Shown: positions 8,737 to 16,728 of the stretch, piece after piece
Numbering within the stretch: position 1 is the stretch's first letter
Layout of the letters: every line of letters starts with the position of its first letter
From: Vibrio fortis
Lineage (GTDB): Bacteria > Pseudomonadota > Gammaproteobacteria > Enterobacterales > Vibrionaceae
Reading direction: 5' to 3'
Length of the DNA stretch: 64,000 nucleotides
Assembly (NCBI RefSeq): GCF_024347475.1
Contig: NZ_AP025488.1
Coordinates: forward strand, 186,001 to 250,000
Notes under the pieces: generated by a model
Seen by the model: the letters and a program-made list of their open reading frames with translations, nothing else
Database searches by the model: none
What the model was told of the DNA's origin: nothing
Program-made: the position numbers and the translations under genes

Positions 8737-8770
8737 TAAAAAGGCCGACGAATTGTCGGCCTTATTTGTT
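8737..8770. terminator. Bidirectional terminator closing the toxin-like pair
   Basis: AAGGCCGAC (8741-8749) and GTCGGCCTT (8755-8763) form a 9-bp stem with a 5-base loop; an A run precedes it and a T-rich tail follows, so it can serve both the toxin-like pair and the converging amidohydrolase gene. Confidence 0.88.
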
Positions 8771-8793
8771 CAATCTTAGGTTCAGGCTAAGAC

Positions 8794-10230
8794 CTAATCC
8801 ATCAAACTCTTTGATTTAATGGCCTTCTTCGCCAACTCCTTTGCAAACTCAGCAATGTCTGCTTCGAATTCATCCACGCTTTGGCGGATGTCATCCAGTT
8901 GTACCGTCTGCATCACGCGATTTTCCATCACGATTTGACCGTTAATGATCGTCGTATCGATGTTGCTTGGGTTCGCTTGATAAACCAAGGTGGCGTACGG
9001 GTCATAGCTTGGCATCATGTTCGCTGACTGAGTCTCTACAATCACGATGTCCGCTTTTTTACCGACTTCCAATGAACCGATTTGGTCTTCCATATGCAGA
9101 GCCTTGGCACCGCCTAGAGTCGCCATCTCGATCACTTGTTCAGGAATCATAATGGTACGGTCTGAGTACTTTAAGCGCTGCATGTTTGCTGCGTAGCTAA
9201 GGGTGCGCATGATATCCACTTGGTTAGAGCTCATTGGGCCATCGGTACCCAAACCTACTCGCATGTCTGCGCGGTACATATCCCATGCAGGAGCGATGCC
9301 GGTCGCCCCTTTAGCGTTTGCCATTGGATTGTAAGAGATCCCGGCGTCAGCCTGTTTTAAAAGCCTCTGATCGTTCTCAGACAAGTGAATACCGTGAGCA
9401 ATCACGACACGCTCATCGAGTACGCCGATTTCATCCATGTACTCCACTGGTGAACTTGCTGTGGTTTCATCTTTAATGCGTTTTTCTTCATTAGGAAATT
9501 CCGCAACGTGAATCAACACAGGCACATCGTATTGAGCAGACAGTTTATTGATTTCTTGTAGCTTATCTTTGCTCACGGTATAGACGGCGTGTGGCGCATA
9601 AGCTGGCGTAATCAAGTCATCATTCTGGTACGCTTCGATGAACCCTTTTGCGTAATCAATACCACCATAAGGTTCTTTCGCATCAACAACCGGGAACTTA
9701 ATAACAGTTTCACCAAGCACGGCACGCAGACCAACCTCTTTGGTTGCCTTGGCCATCTCATCCATGTGGTAATACATATCGGCATACGTTGTGACACCAC
9801 TTTGTGCCAATTCAATACTGCCTAGTTTGGTCGCATTATAGATAAGCTCTCGACTCAGTTTTTCTGCTTCAAGCGGAAAGAAGTAGGCAAAAAGACGATT
9901 CGAGATCCCCTCTTCTCCCAATCCACGAAATGCAATCATAGGAAGGTGGTTGTGAGCGTTGATCATACCAGGCATGACGATACCGTCTTGAGCATCGATC
10001 ACTTTCTCCGCGCGATATTGAGTCAACAGCTCCTCACTACCAACCGCGATGATCTGGTCGTCTTTCACCACGACAACCCCATCATCAATCACGTCCTTGT
10101 TCGCGTTAATCGTCAACACTTGGCCATTAGTAATCAATAAGTCTGCGTTGTAATCGTTGGTCGCTACAGTCGAGCCACAGCCAGTTAACAGAACGGCGCT
10201 AATCGTGTATGCCAAGCTTTTGAGAGTCAT
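8794..10230 (-). CDS. Lipoprotein amidohydrolase of the SAH/MTA deaminase-like family
   Basis: An amidohydrolase-superfamily enzyme resembling S-adenosylhomocysteine/methylthioadenosine deaminases. Metal ligands are complete: NAHNHLP near residue 100, HVAEFPNE near 245, AHGIHLSE near 280, and GTDGPMSSN near 325. Unusually, it begins with a lipoprotein signal (LAYTISAVLLTGC, lipobox LTGC), so the mature enzyme should be anchored in the envelope rather than cytosolic. The start at 10230 is chosen because AAAGGT lies 8 bases upstream and the signal peptide begins there; an in-frame ATG at 10257 would add nine polar residues. The gene follows a TetR regulator on the same strand but is separated by a terminator and 283 bases. 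Substrate is uncertain: nucleoside, pterin or another cyclic amidine. Confidence 0.8.
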   Translation of the reverse strand: MTLKSLAYTISAVLLTGCGSTVATNDYNADLLITNGQVLTINANKDVIDDGVVVVKDDQIIAVGSEELLTQYRAEKVIDAQDGIVMPGMINAHNHLPMIAFRGLGEEGISNRLFAYFFPLEAEKLSRELIYNATKLGSIELAQSGVTTYADMYYHMDEMAKATKEVGLRAVLGETVIKFPVVDAKEPYGGIDYAKGFIEAYQNDDLITPAYAPHAVYTVSKDKLQEINKLSAQYDVPVLIHVAEFPNEEKRIKDETTASSPVEYMDEIGVLDERVVIAHGIHLSENDQRLLKQADAGISYNPMANAKGATGIAPAWDMYRADMRVGLGTDGPMSSNQVDIMRTLSYAANMQRLKYSDRTIMIPEQVIEMATLGGAKALHMEDQIGSLEVGKKADIVIVETQSANMMPSYDPYATLVYQANPSNIDTTIINGQIVMENRVMQTVQLDDIRQSVDEFEADIAEFAKELAKKAIKSKSLMD

Positions 10231-10287
10231 CAGTGTACCTTTAAGTTGTGCGTCCATTTATAGAGAGCGATAGCCCCTTGATAAAAC

Positions 10288-10319
10288 AAAGTAGCTTGCC
10301 TGCGAGATTTCGCTACTTT
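10288..10319 (-). other. Inverted repeat upstream of the lipoprotein amidohydrolase
   Basis: AAAGTAGC at 10288-10295 and GCTACTTT at 10312-10319 form an 8-bp stem around 16 bases in the 283-base gap between the TetR gene and the amidohydrolase. It could be an operator or a leader hairpin. I see nothing else defined in this gap apart from the TetR terminator. Confidence 0.35.
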
Positions 10320-10469
10320 CGATTTTGATGGCGGATATGACCTTGCCATTAAATAAAACGACATACTAAATCGAGTCGAGCGGATAATGAAATCGGTTAT
10401 TGCACAGCAAATCACAATTATGGAAATACGAGGCGCAATCACTGCAATTGAATATCTTGAGGCCAATAT

Positions 10470-10495
10470 GAAAAAGACCTGCAATTGCAGGCCTT
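10470..10495 (-). terminator. Terminator after the TetR-family gene
   Basis: CCTGCAATTGCAGG (10478-10491) is a perfect palindrome; read on the minus strand it is followed by TCTTTTT, as in an intrinsic terminator. Confidence 0.75.
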
Positions 10496-10513
10496 GTATG
10501 AAACTGAAACAGC

Positions 10514-11122
10514 TTAGCTCTTAACACCACATCCTTTTATCACCAGCTGTGTGATGAACTTAGCGGCGTCTTCATAATCTTGGTCATCAAGTTGATCTTT
10601 TTTCATCACACTGCAAATCTGCCAACCAAAATCAGCATAGGTTTGCGTGGCCGCCCAGATGGTGAACATTAGGTGATGTGCAGGAACGTCATCCATTAGC
10701 CCTTGTGCAGACCAAGTAGCGAACTTATCGATGATCATCTGAGATTGCTTATAAAGCTCATCACCAATCTCTTTCGGCAAAACCTTAGCGCCCGACATCA
10801 CTTCATTGGCAAAAACCTTAGAAGCGTGTGGGTGATCACGAGAGATAATTAACTTAGTTTGAATGTATTGAGACAGTGCTTCGACAGGATCATCGAGCTC
10901 TTCAATTGGGCGCGAGGCTTCTAACAACGGTTGCGTCACTGACTCTAACACTGCGTTATAGAGCTTATCTTTTGAACTGAAGTAATAGAACACGTTAGGC
11001 TTAGGAATGTCAGCAGCTTTGGCGATATCAACCATCTTTGTCGCTGCATAGCCGTGCGTCGCGAATTGCTCACACGCCACTTGAATGATTAAGTCTTGGT
11101 TCTTCTGCCTGATCTTAGACAT
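10514..11122 (-). CDS. TetR-family regulator, RutR-like
   Basis: A 202-residue DNA-binding repressor. The N-terminal helix-turn-helix is clear (ACEQFATHGYAATKMVDIAKAADIPKPNVFYYFSSKDKLY, residues about 16-55), and the C-terminal half keeps the RutR pattern: KLIISRDHPHASKVFANEVMSGA and LMFTIWAATQTYADFGWQI. RutR of E. coli binds uracil or thymine and controls pyrimidine and purine-related genes, so a nucleobase-linked ligand is plausible here next to glyoxylate and purine genes. Start has GGGA 7 bases upstream. It is the last gene of the minus-strand gcl-hyi-glxR-kinase run, 134 bases below the kinase, in a gap holding the palindrome CCAATCGATTGG. Target genes are inference. Confidence 0.82.
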   Translation of the reverse strand: MSKIRQKNQDLIIQVACEQFATHGYAATKMVDIAKAADIPKPNVFYYFSSKDKLYNAVLESVTQPLLEASRPIEELDDPVEALSQYIQTKLIISRDHPHASKVFANEVMSGAKVLPKEIGDELYKQSQMIIDKFATWSAQGLMDDVPAHHLMFTIWAATQTYADFGWQICSVMKKDQLDDQDYEDAAKFITQLVIKGCGVKS

Positions 11123-11179
11123 ATCATATCCCTACAACCGATTGATTTAGCTTTAGTGTCCTTCGCGATACAAATAACT

Positions 11180-11213
11180 TTGGCCGCCCCTTTATTGTGC
11201 ATGAGACGGCCAA
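11180..11213 (-). other. Inverted repeat after glycerate kinase
   Basis: TTGGCCG (11180-11186) and CGGCCAA (11207-11213) are 7-bp complementary arms 20 bases apart, in the gap between the glycerate kinase stop and the TetR gene. A weak terminator or processing site is possible; no T run follows on the minus strand. Confidence 0.35.
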
Positions 11214-11221
11214 TCGATTGG
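11210..11221. promoter_or_regulatory. Palindrome CCAATCGATTGG upstream of the TetR gene
   Basis: A perfect 12-bp palindrome 88 bases before the TetR start; a related half site (ACCGATTGATT, about 11137-11147) lies closer to the gene. TetR genes are commonly autorepressed, so this may be its operator. It differs from the TTGACC-type RutR site of E. coli. Confidence 0.4.
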
Positions 11222-11256
11222 TTCATATATTTTAATAAATGAGAGGGAGGTTAACT

Positions 11257-12567
11257 TTAAAGTATCAAAATCGCTCGAAAGTCATTCACGTTGGTCAATG
11301 TTGGCCCCGTCGTAAGCAACACATCGACCTTATCAAAGAAGGCATAGCTGTTGTTAGCATCTAAATAGGATTCCGCTTTTAAAGACAATGCCTCACTCTG
11401 ATGCCACGTGTTTGGTGTGATCCAAGCCCCCGCGTTATCTTCAACCCCATCAATACCGTCGGTATCTGCCGCCAATGCGTAGATGTTGTCATGCCCTTTG
11501 AGCTCATTAAACAGGCTCAACAAAAACTCACAGTTGCGCCCGCCTCGACCATTCCCTTTTACCGTTACGGTCGTTTCACCTCCTGAGAGCAATACGCAAG
11601 GCGTCTCAAAAGGGTGCTGTCGACTAGCCACTTGTTTCGCGAGCGCGGCGTGAACCTTGGCCACCTCCCTTGCTTCACCCTCAATACAATCACTCAAAAT
11701 ATACGCGGGAATGCCAAGTCCTTCCGCTTCTGCAGCGGCAGACTCTAACGCAGACACCGGAGTTGCAATAATATGATGTTCAGCGGTCTTCCAACACGAA
11801 TCATCGGGTTTGATGGTCTCTGATTCGGGGCTATTAAGCCATTCGAATACTGACGCTGGCAGATCAATTCGATAACGCTCTAAGATAGCGAGCGCATCAA
11901 AACGAGTCGTGGTATCTGGAACGGTTGGGCCCGATGCAATCACACTGATGTCATCACCGGGTACATCTGAGATAGCCAATGAAACCACTTTGGCAGGGTA
12001 CGCTGCTTTAGCAAGACGCCCGCCTTTGATTAGCGATAGGTGTTTACGAACACAGTTCATCTCATCAATTGCTGCGCCAGACTTCAGCAGCGCTTTATTA
12101 ATCTGCTGCTTCTCGGCAAGGCTAATATCTCCACCAGGCAAACTCAGTAACGCAGAACCACCGCCCGACAACAAACAGATCACGGTGTCATCTGCACTTA
12201 AGTTATTCACCAGTTTCAACATTCGCTGGCTCACTTCTAATCCCATTTGATCAGGTACTGGGTGCGCCGCTTCAATCACTTCAATATGCTCACAAGGCGC
12301 GGTATGTTCGTAACGAGTCACCACTAAACCTTCGAGCTCTCTTAGTGCTAAGTCTTGTTTTTTCTTGTCACGCCACACGGCTTCTAGCTCTGCAGCCATC
12401 GACGCCGCTGCTTTTCCGGCGCCAATCACCACAGTACGTCCAGCCTGATTAGAGGAGCGATAAAAAATCGACTCTGAAAGAAATGGTTCTATGTGGTTTC
12501 GCGGCAGCGCTTCATTAACGGCACTTGAAAAGAGGGTATGTAAAAACTGTTTAGCATCGATGTCCAT
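11257..12567 (-). CDS. ttuD: Glycerate 2-kinase (MOFRL family)
   Basis: A 436-residue cytosolic kinase that phosphorylates D-glycerate, most likely to 2-phosphoglycerate (EC 2.7.1.165), delivering glyoxylate carbon to glycolysis. The N-terminal DUF4147 part shows VVIGAGKAAASMA near 45 and CLLSGGGSALLSLPGGD near 130; the C-terminal MOFRL domain has LLSGGETTVTVKGNGRGGRN near 325 and AADTDGIDG near 370. This is the TtuD/GckA type, unrelated in fold to GarK. The start has AAGGAG 7 bases upstream. It comes after gcl, hyi and glxR on the same strand, separated from glxR by a 275-base structured gap. It completes the glycerate pathway. Confidence 0.92.
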   Translation of the reverse strand: MDIDAKQFLHTLFSSAVNEALPRNHIEPFLSESIFYRSSNQAGRTVVIGAGKAAASMAAELEAVWRDKKKQDLALRELEGLVVTRYEHTAPCEHIEVIEAAHPVPDQMGLEVSQRMLKLVNNLSADDTVICLLSGGGSALLSLPGGDISLAEKQQINKALLKSGAAIDEMNCVRKHLSLIKGGRLAKAAYPAKVVSLAISDVPGDDISVIASGPTVPDTTTRFDALAILERYRIDLPASVFEWLNSPESETIKPDDSCWKTAEHHIIATPVSALESAAAEAEGLGIPAYILSDCIEGEAREVAKVHAALAKQVASRQHPFETPCVLLSGGETTVTVKGNGRGGRNCEFLLSLFNELKGHDNIYALAADTDGIDGVEDNAGAWITPNTWHQSEALSLKAESYLDANNSYAFFDKVDVLLTTGPTLTNVNDFRAILIL

Positions 12568-12600
12568 CAGCCACTCCTTAGTCGACGGAAGAAAAAAGAA

Positions 12601-12677
12601 CCCTAATACAAGGACACAGGTGCCTGCTAAGAAATAAGTTGGAAAGGAACAACTTCAACCTTCACCTTATATTAGGG
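12601..12677 (-). other. Nested inverted repeats between glxR and glycerate kinase
   Basis: CCCTAATACAAGG (12601-12613) and CCTTATATTAGGG (12665-12677) are complementary at 12 of 13 positions. Inside lie AAGTTG/CAACTT (12636-12641 and 12650-12655) and the small palindrome CAGGTGCCTG. As RNA on the minus strand this would form a long branched hairpin about 35 bases before the kinase start. Confidence 0.6.
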
Positions 12678-12771
12678 ACGCGCATAAAAGGAGACGAAAC
12701 TACGCGATTTATAAACAAACTGCTCGAGCCTGTGGGGTTGGCCGCCCACCCTGGAGAAGTGGCAGCCTAAG

Positions 12772-12820
12772 TTCGTTACTCTGATTTCGTGAACCATGCA
12801 TTCAATACCAGAGTAACGAA
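12772..12820 (-). other. 12-bp inverted repeat just after glxR
   Basis: TTCGTTACTCTG (12772-12783) pairs perfectly with CAGAGTAACGAA (12809-12820), loop 25 bases, starting 22 bases after the glxR stop on the minus strand. No T run follows; 3'-end protection or partial termination within the operon are possible. Confidence 0.6.
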
Positions 12821-12842
12821 TGGATTTACCCAAGATTGGGTA

Positions 12843-13739
12843 CTATCGGATTGAGTGATCCGAACGTTTTTCAATGGCTTGGATAAGAGCTGAGTGGTCC
12901 CAACCTTCACCACCCATCTCGGCACACTCATCAAATAGCTGCTGAGCAGTGGCCGTGTTCGGTAGCGCAACGCCAAGTTCTTCGGCACCAGTCAGTGCAA
13001 GGTTTAGGTCTTTTTGATGCAGCGAGATTCTAAAGCCCGGGTCGAATGTGCCCTCTACCATACGCTCGCCATGTACTTCTAAAATCTTAGAGTTTGCGAA
13101 GCCTCCCAATAGAGCCTGACGAACTCGGGCAGGATCAGCCCCCGCTTTAGAAGCAAATACTAGCGCCTCGGAGACAGCTTCAATATTCAGCGCCACGATG
13201 ATTTGGTTGGCAACTTTACAGGTTTGGCCTGCACCGTTATCGCCCACTAGCGTAATGTTTTTGCCCATCACTTCAAATAGAGGTCGCGCCTTATCAAAAG
13301 CCGCCTGTTCACCGCCTACCATAATGGTCAGTGTCGCATTGATAGCACCCACTTCACCCCCTGATACCGGAGCATCAAGATAAGCTGCACCACCTTCATT
13401 AATTCGGGCAGCAATCGCTTTAGTCGCGATAGGCGAGATCGAGCTCATATCAATCACCAGCTTTCCGGCTGCACCACCCGCGATAAGGCCTTGCTCTACG
13501 CCGTTGTCACCAAACAGAACATCTTCAACTTGAGGTGTATTTGGCACCATTAGAATGATCACATCGGCCTGTTCTGCTACTTCCGCTGGCGAGTGGTAAA
13601 CCGTAGCACCAGCAGCGACAAGATCAGCAGGCGCCGGATTGAAATGGTCTGAGAGAAGGATTTCATGGCCAGCTTTTTGAAGGTTGCTTGCCATTGGTTT
13701 TCCCATGATACCTGTACCAATAAATGCAATTTTAGACAT
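12843..13739 (-). CDS. glxR: 2-hydroxy-3-oxopropionate (tartronate semialdehyde) reductase
   Basis: A 298-residue cytosolic NAD(P)-dependent beta-hydroxyacid dehydrogenase that reduces tartronate semialdehyde to D-glycerate (EC 1.1.1.60). The Rossmann motif IAFIGTGIMGKPMA is at residues 4-17, the substrate motif DAPVSGGEVGA near 120, and the catalytic lysine in GAGQTCKVANQ near 170; SLHQKDLNLAL near 240 is typical of GarR/GlxR. It lies 37 bases after hyi in the gcl-hyi-glxR order found in glyoxylate operons of E. coli and others, so its role is well supported. The 3-hydroxyisobutyrate dehydrogenase family is close in sequence but the context argues against it. Confidence 0.92.
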   Translation of the reverse strand: MSKIAFIGTGIMGKPMASNLQKAGHEILLSDHFNPAPADLVAAGATVYHSPAEVAEQADVIILMVPNTPQVEDVLFGDNGVEQGLIAGGAAGKLVIDMSSISPIATKAIAARINEGGAAYLDAPVSGGEVGAINATLTIMVGGEQAAFDKARPLFEVMGKNITLVGDNGAGQTCKVANQIIVALNIEAVSEALVFASKAGADPARVRQALLGGFANSKILEVHGERMVEGTFDPGFRISLHQKDLNLALTGAEELGVALPNTATAQQLFDECAEMGGEGWDHSALIQAIEKRSDHSIR

Positions 13740-13776
13740 GTTGTTCTCCTTAACGTTTTAAGATAACCAGACGCAA

Positions 13777-14553
13777 TTAACGGTACTGGTGCAGCCAACC
13801 AAGGCCTTCTGTTGTTGTCGTTTTCGGTTTGTATTCGCAGCCAACCCAGCCTTGGTAGCCAAGCTCATCAAGGTAGTTGAGAACAAATGGGTAGTTGATC
13901 TCCCCAGTTCCTGGTTCATGGCGTCCTGGGTTGTCAGCCAACTGAACGTGCGCTATTTGGCCGATGTTCTGTTGCATGGTTGGCGTAAGATCGCCTTCCA
14001 TAATCTGCATGTGGTAAATGTCATATTGAATCGAAAGGTTATCGCTCCCGACTTCTTTAATAATGGCTTTCGCTTGTTCAGTGGTATTGAGGAAGAAGCC
14101 CGGAATATCGCGCGTGTTGATCGCCTCAATCACTAAGCTGATCCCCTCAGCTGCTAATGCGTTTGCCGCGTAGTGAAGGTTAATCACAAACGCAGAATGC
14201 GCGTCTTGTGGTGTAACACCTTGAGGCACAATACCCGCTAAGCAGTTCACCTGTTTACAACCTAACGCCTTAGCATAGGCAATGGCTTTAGGCACGCCTG
14301 CTTGGAACTCTTCCACTCTTGCTGGGTCGACCGCTATCCCGCGATCACCGGCATCCCAATCGCCCGCAGGTAGGTTAAACAACACCTGTTCTAGATTGTT
14401 CTCAACCAACTTCTGCTTGATCGCTTGCGCATCAAAGGCATAAGGGAATAGATATTCGACCCCTTGAAAGCCTGCGTCGGCCGCTGCTTCAAAACGATCC
14501 ATAAAATCAACTTCGGTGAATAACATTGACAAATTAGCCGCAAATTTCGCCAT
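13777..14553 (-). CDS. hyi: Hydroxypyruvate isomerase
   Basis: A 258-residue TIM-barrel enzyme, the same length as E. coli Hyi, interconverting tartronate semialdehyde and hydroxypyruvate (EC 5.3.1.22). Motifs include FAANLSMLFTEVDFMDRF at the N terminus, GFQGVEYLFPYAFDA, the metal-site region LVIEAINTRDIPGFFL near 145, QYDIYHMQIMEGDL near 180, HVQLADNPGRHEPGTGEIN near 210 and GCEYKP near 240. The start is placed at 14553, where GAAGGA lies 6 bases upstream and the conserved N terminus begins; a start at 14601 would add 16 residues inside the gcl-hyi gap. It is the second gene of the gcl-hyi-glxR run. Confidence 0.93.
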   Translation of the reverse strand: MAKFAANLSMLFTEVDFMDRFEAAADAGFQGVEYLFPYAFDAQAIKQKLVENNLEQVLFNLPAGDWDAGDRGIAVDPARVEEFQAGVPKAIAYAKALGCKQVNCLAGIVPQGVTPQDAHSAFVINLHYAANALAAEGISLVIEAINTRDIPGFFLNTTEQAKAIIKEVGSDNLSIQYDIYHMQIMEGDLTPTMQQNIGQIAHVQLADNPGRHEPGTGEINYPFVLNYLDELGYQGWVGCEYKPKTTTTEGLGWLHQYR

Positions 14554-14641
14554 GACTCTGTCCTTCTTATCTGGTTTCTTAGGGCACGAGTTTGTACCCA
14601 TTGATGCTCCGTTAAGCTGTTATGGGCTTAACGGAGACATA

Positions 14642-16414
14642 TTATTTGTGTGCAAGCGCTGTTGGTGCGTCTTCGCGAGTCTCCGCTAGTGGCTCAAACT
14701 CGTTAATGGCATTGATCTCTACACCCATCGAAATGTTGGTCACTCGCTCAAGGATCAACTCCACAACCACCGGTACCTTATGCTTGTTCATAAGCGCTTT
14801 AGCTTGCTCAAAAGCAGCTGCAATTTGCTCTGGTTCACGAACTCGAATCGCCTTACAACCCAAGCCTTCGACAACAGCAACATGGTCTACGCCGTAGCCT
14901 TCAAGCTCTGGCGCATTCTGGTTATCGAATGCCAGCTGTACGCAGTAATCGATATCAAACTGACGCTGAGCTTGACGAATCAAACCTAGGTAAGAGTTAT
15001 TCACCAACACATGGATATAAGGAAGATTAAACTGTGCACCTACCGCCAACTCTTCAATCATGAATTGGAAGTCGTAATCACCAGAGATAGCAACAATGTC
15101 ACGATTTGGATCCGCTGCACGAACGCCTAGTGCCGCAGGTGTTGTCCAACCCAGCGGGCCCGCCTGACCACAGTTGATCCAGTGACGCGGCTTATACACA
15201 TGTAGGAACTGAGCAGCAGCAATCTGCGATAGACCTATCGTGCTTACGTAACAGGTGTCGCGACCAAAGGCTTTGTTCATCTCTTCATAAACGCGCATCG
15301 GCTTCATCGGTGCTTCTTCGAAATTGGTTTTACGTAGCATGGTAGCCTTGCGCTGCTGACACTCACCCGCCCAATCACTTCGATTTGGCAGCTTGCCTGC
15401 ATCGCGCCACTCTCGAGCGACTTCAACCATCAGCTCCAGTGCCGATTTAGCATCAGACACAATGCCTAAGTCCGGGCAGAACACGCGGCCAATTTGGGTT
15501 GGTTCAATATCAACATGCACGAATTTTCGACCTTCGGTGTACACATCCACAGAACCGGTATGACGGTTTGCCCAGCGGTTACCAACACCGAAAACAAAAT
15601 CCGAGTTCAGCATGGTTTCATTACCATAGCGATGGGAGGTCTGTAGCCCTACCATACCGGCCATTAATTCATGGTCGTCTGGAATCGAACCCCACCCCAT
15701 TAGCGTTGGAATAACAGGAACGCCTGTGATCTCTGCAAACTGTTGAAGCAATTCAGAAGCACCTGCGTTGATCACGCCGCCACCAGAGACAATCAATGGT
15801 TTCTCCGCTTGCGCCATCATAGCGAGGGCTTTTTCAACCTGCTGTTTGGTTGCTGTTGGCTTGTATGGCTCTAGGGGTTCGTAAGAGTCAATATCGAACT
15901 CAATTTCTGCCAACTGAACATCTAGCGGCAGATCAATTAGAACTGGGCCAGGTCGGCCAGAACGCATTAAATGAAACGCTTTTTGAAACGCACGAGGCAC
16001 TTGCGCTGGTTCGAGTACCGTGGTCGCCCACTTAGTAACAGGCTGAGCGATGGATTCAATATCTACCGCTTGAAAGTCCTCTTTGTGCAGCCTTGCTCGT
16101 GGAGCCTGACCTGTAATACATAGGATAGGAATAGAGTCAGCCGATGCTGAATATAGACCGGTGATCATATCCGTTCCCGCAGGGCCAGAAGTACCGATAC
16201 AGACACCAATATTATCCTGATTGGATCGCGTGTATCCCTCCGCCATATGCGAAGCGCCTTCTACATGACGAGCCAGAACGTGATCAATACCACCAAGCTT
16301 TTTCATCGCCGCATACATTGGGTTAATCGCTGCGCCAGGAACACCAAATGCGATATCGACTCCTTCACGTTTAAGCACTTCAACCGCTGCTTCAATCGCT
16401 TTCATAATTGCCAT
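14642..16414 (-). CDS. gcl: Glyoxylate carboligase (tartronate-semialdehyde synthase)
   Basis: A 590-residue thiamine-diphosphate enzyme that joins two glyoxylates to tartronate semialdehyde and CO2 (EC 4.1.1.47). Most ThDP enzymes have a glutamate in an RHEQ-like motif; Gcl has valine there, and this protein has ARHVEGA with V at position 51, exactly as in E. coli Gcl. The ThDP/Mg site is at about 440-475 ([18 protein letters not shown], then [12 protein letters not shown]). The start at 16414 has GGAGG 6 bases upstream; the frame extends to 16450 through the operator palindrome, which would be wrong. It heads the minus-strand operon, divergent from malate synthase, with a TTGTATACAA operator-like site 18-29 bases upstream of its start. 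Confidence 0.95.
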   Translation of the reverse strand: MAIMKAIEAAVEVLKREGVDIAFGVPGAAINPMYAAMKKLGGIDHVLARHVEGASHMAEGYTRSNQDNIGVCIGTSGPAGTDMITGLYSASADSIPILCITGQAPRARLHKEDFQAVDIESIAQPVTKWATTVLEPAQVPRAFQKAFHLMRSGRPGPVLIDLPLDVQLAEIEFDIDSYEPLEPYKPTATKQQVEKALAMMAQAEKPLIVSGGGVINAGASELLQQFAEITGVPVIPTLMGWGSIPDDHELMAGMVGLQTSHRYGNETMLNSDFVFGVGNRWANRHTGSVDVYTEGRKFVHVDIEPTQIGRVFCPDLGIVSDAKSALELMVEVAREWRDAGKLPNRSDWAGECQQRKATMLRKTNFEEAPMKPMRVYEEMNKAFGRDTCYVSTIGLSQIAAAQFLHVYKPRHWINCGQAGPLGWTTPAALGVRAADPNRDIVAISGDYDFQFMIEELAVGAQFNLPYIHVLVNNSYLGLIRQAQRQFDIDYCVQLAFDNQNAPELEGYGVDHVAVVEGLGCKAIRVREPEQIAAAFEQAKALMNKHKVPVVVELILERVTNISMGVEINAINEFEPLAETREDAPTALAHK

Positions 16415-16431
16415 TCGAACCTCCAGTTCAG

Positions 16432-16443
16432 ATTGTATACAAT
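16432..16443. promoter_or_regulatory. Operator-like palindrome ATTGTATACAAT before gcl
   Basis: A perfect 12-bp palindrome, 18 bases upstream of the gcl start. The core TTGTATACAA is the form bound by many GntR-family (FadR subfamily) repressors. The same core recurs at 16684-16699. Confidence 0.65.
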
Positions 16444-16683
16444 TAAACAAACTTTTGTGTACTATGAGCCATTCTCAGCATTTATCAAGTCCGATCTGAA
16501 ACATTTTCATTACATCAAACGCGCGTTTTAAGTGAGCACTAACCCCTAAAAGCTTACAATTCATTGCTTTACATAAAATATCTTTATATAAAAATAAATT
16601 TTAGATTTTTCAAATGATAAATAAATGTTAAATAGGCTTTGATTGTTTACAGTTTTTGCCATATAAATAAGCTTAAAAATAGA

Positions 16684-16699
16684 ATTTTGTATACAAAAT
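16684..16699. promoter_or_regulatory. Operator-like palindrome ATTTTGTATACAAAAT before malate synthase
   Basis: A perfect 16-bp palindrome 29 bases before the malate synthase start, sharing the TTGTATACAA core with 16432-16443. Two copies in one divergent region suggest shared repression of both operons. Confidence 0.68.
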
Positions 16700-16728
16700 G
16701 ACATCGTATTGTTCAAAGGAGACAGACA

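Larger units (their letters stand above)
16415..16728. promoter_or_regulatory. Divergent gcl / malate synthase control region
   Basis: This 314-base AT-rich gap contains no gene. It carries both promoters and one TTGTATACAA palindrome near each start codon. I could not place convincing -35/-10 boxes. Confidence 0.7.
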
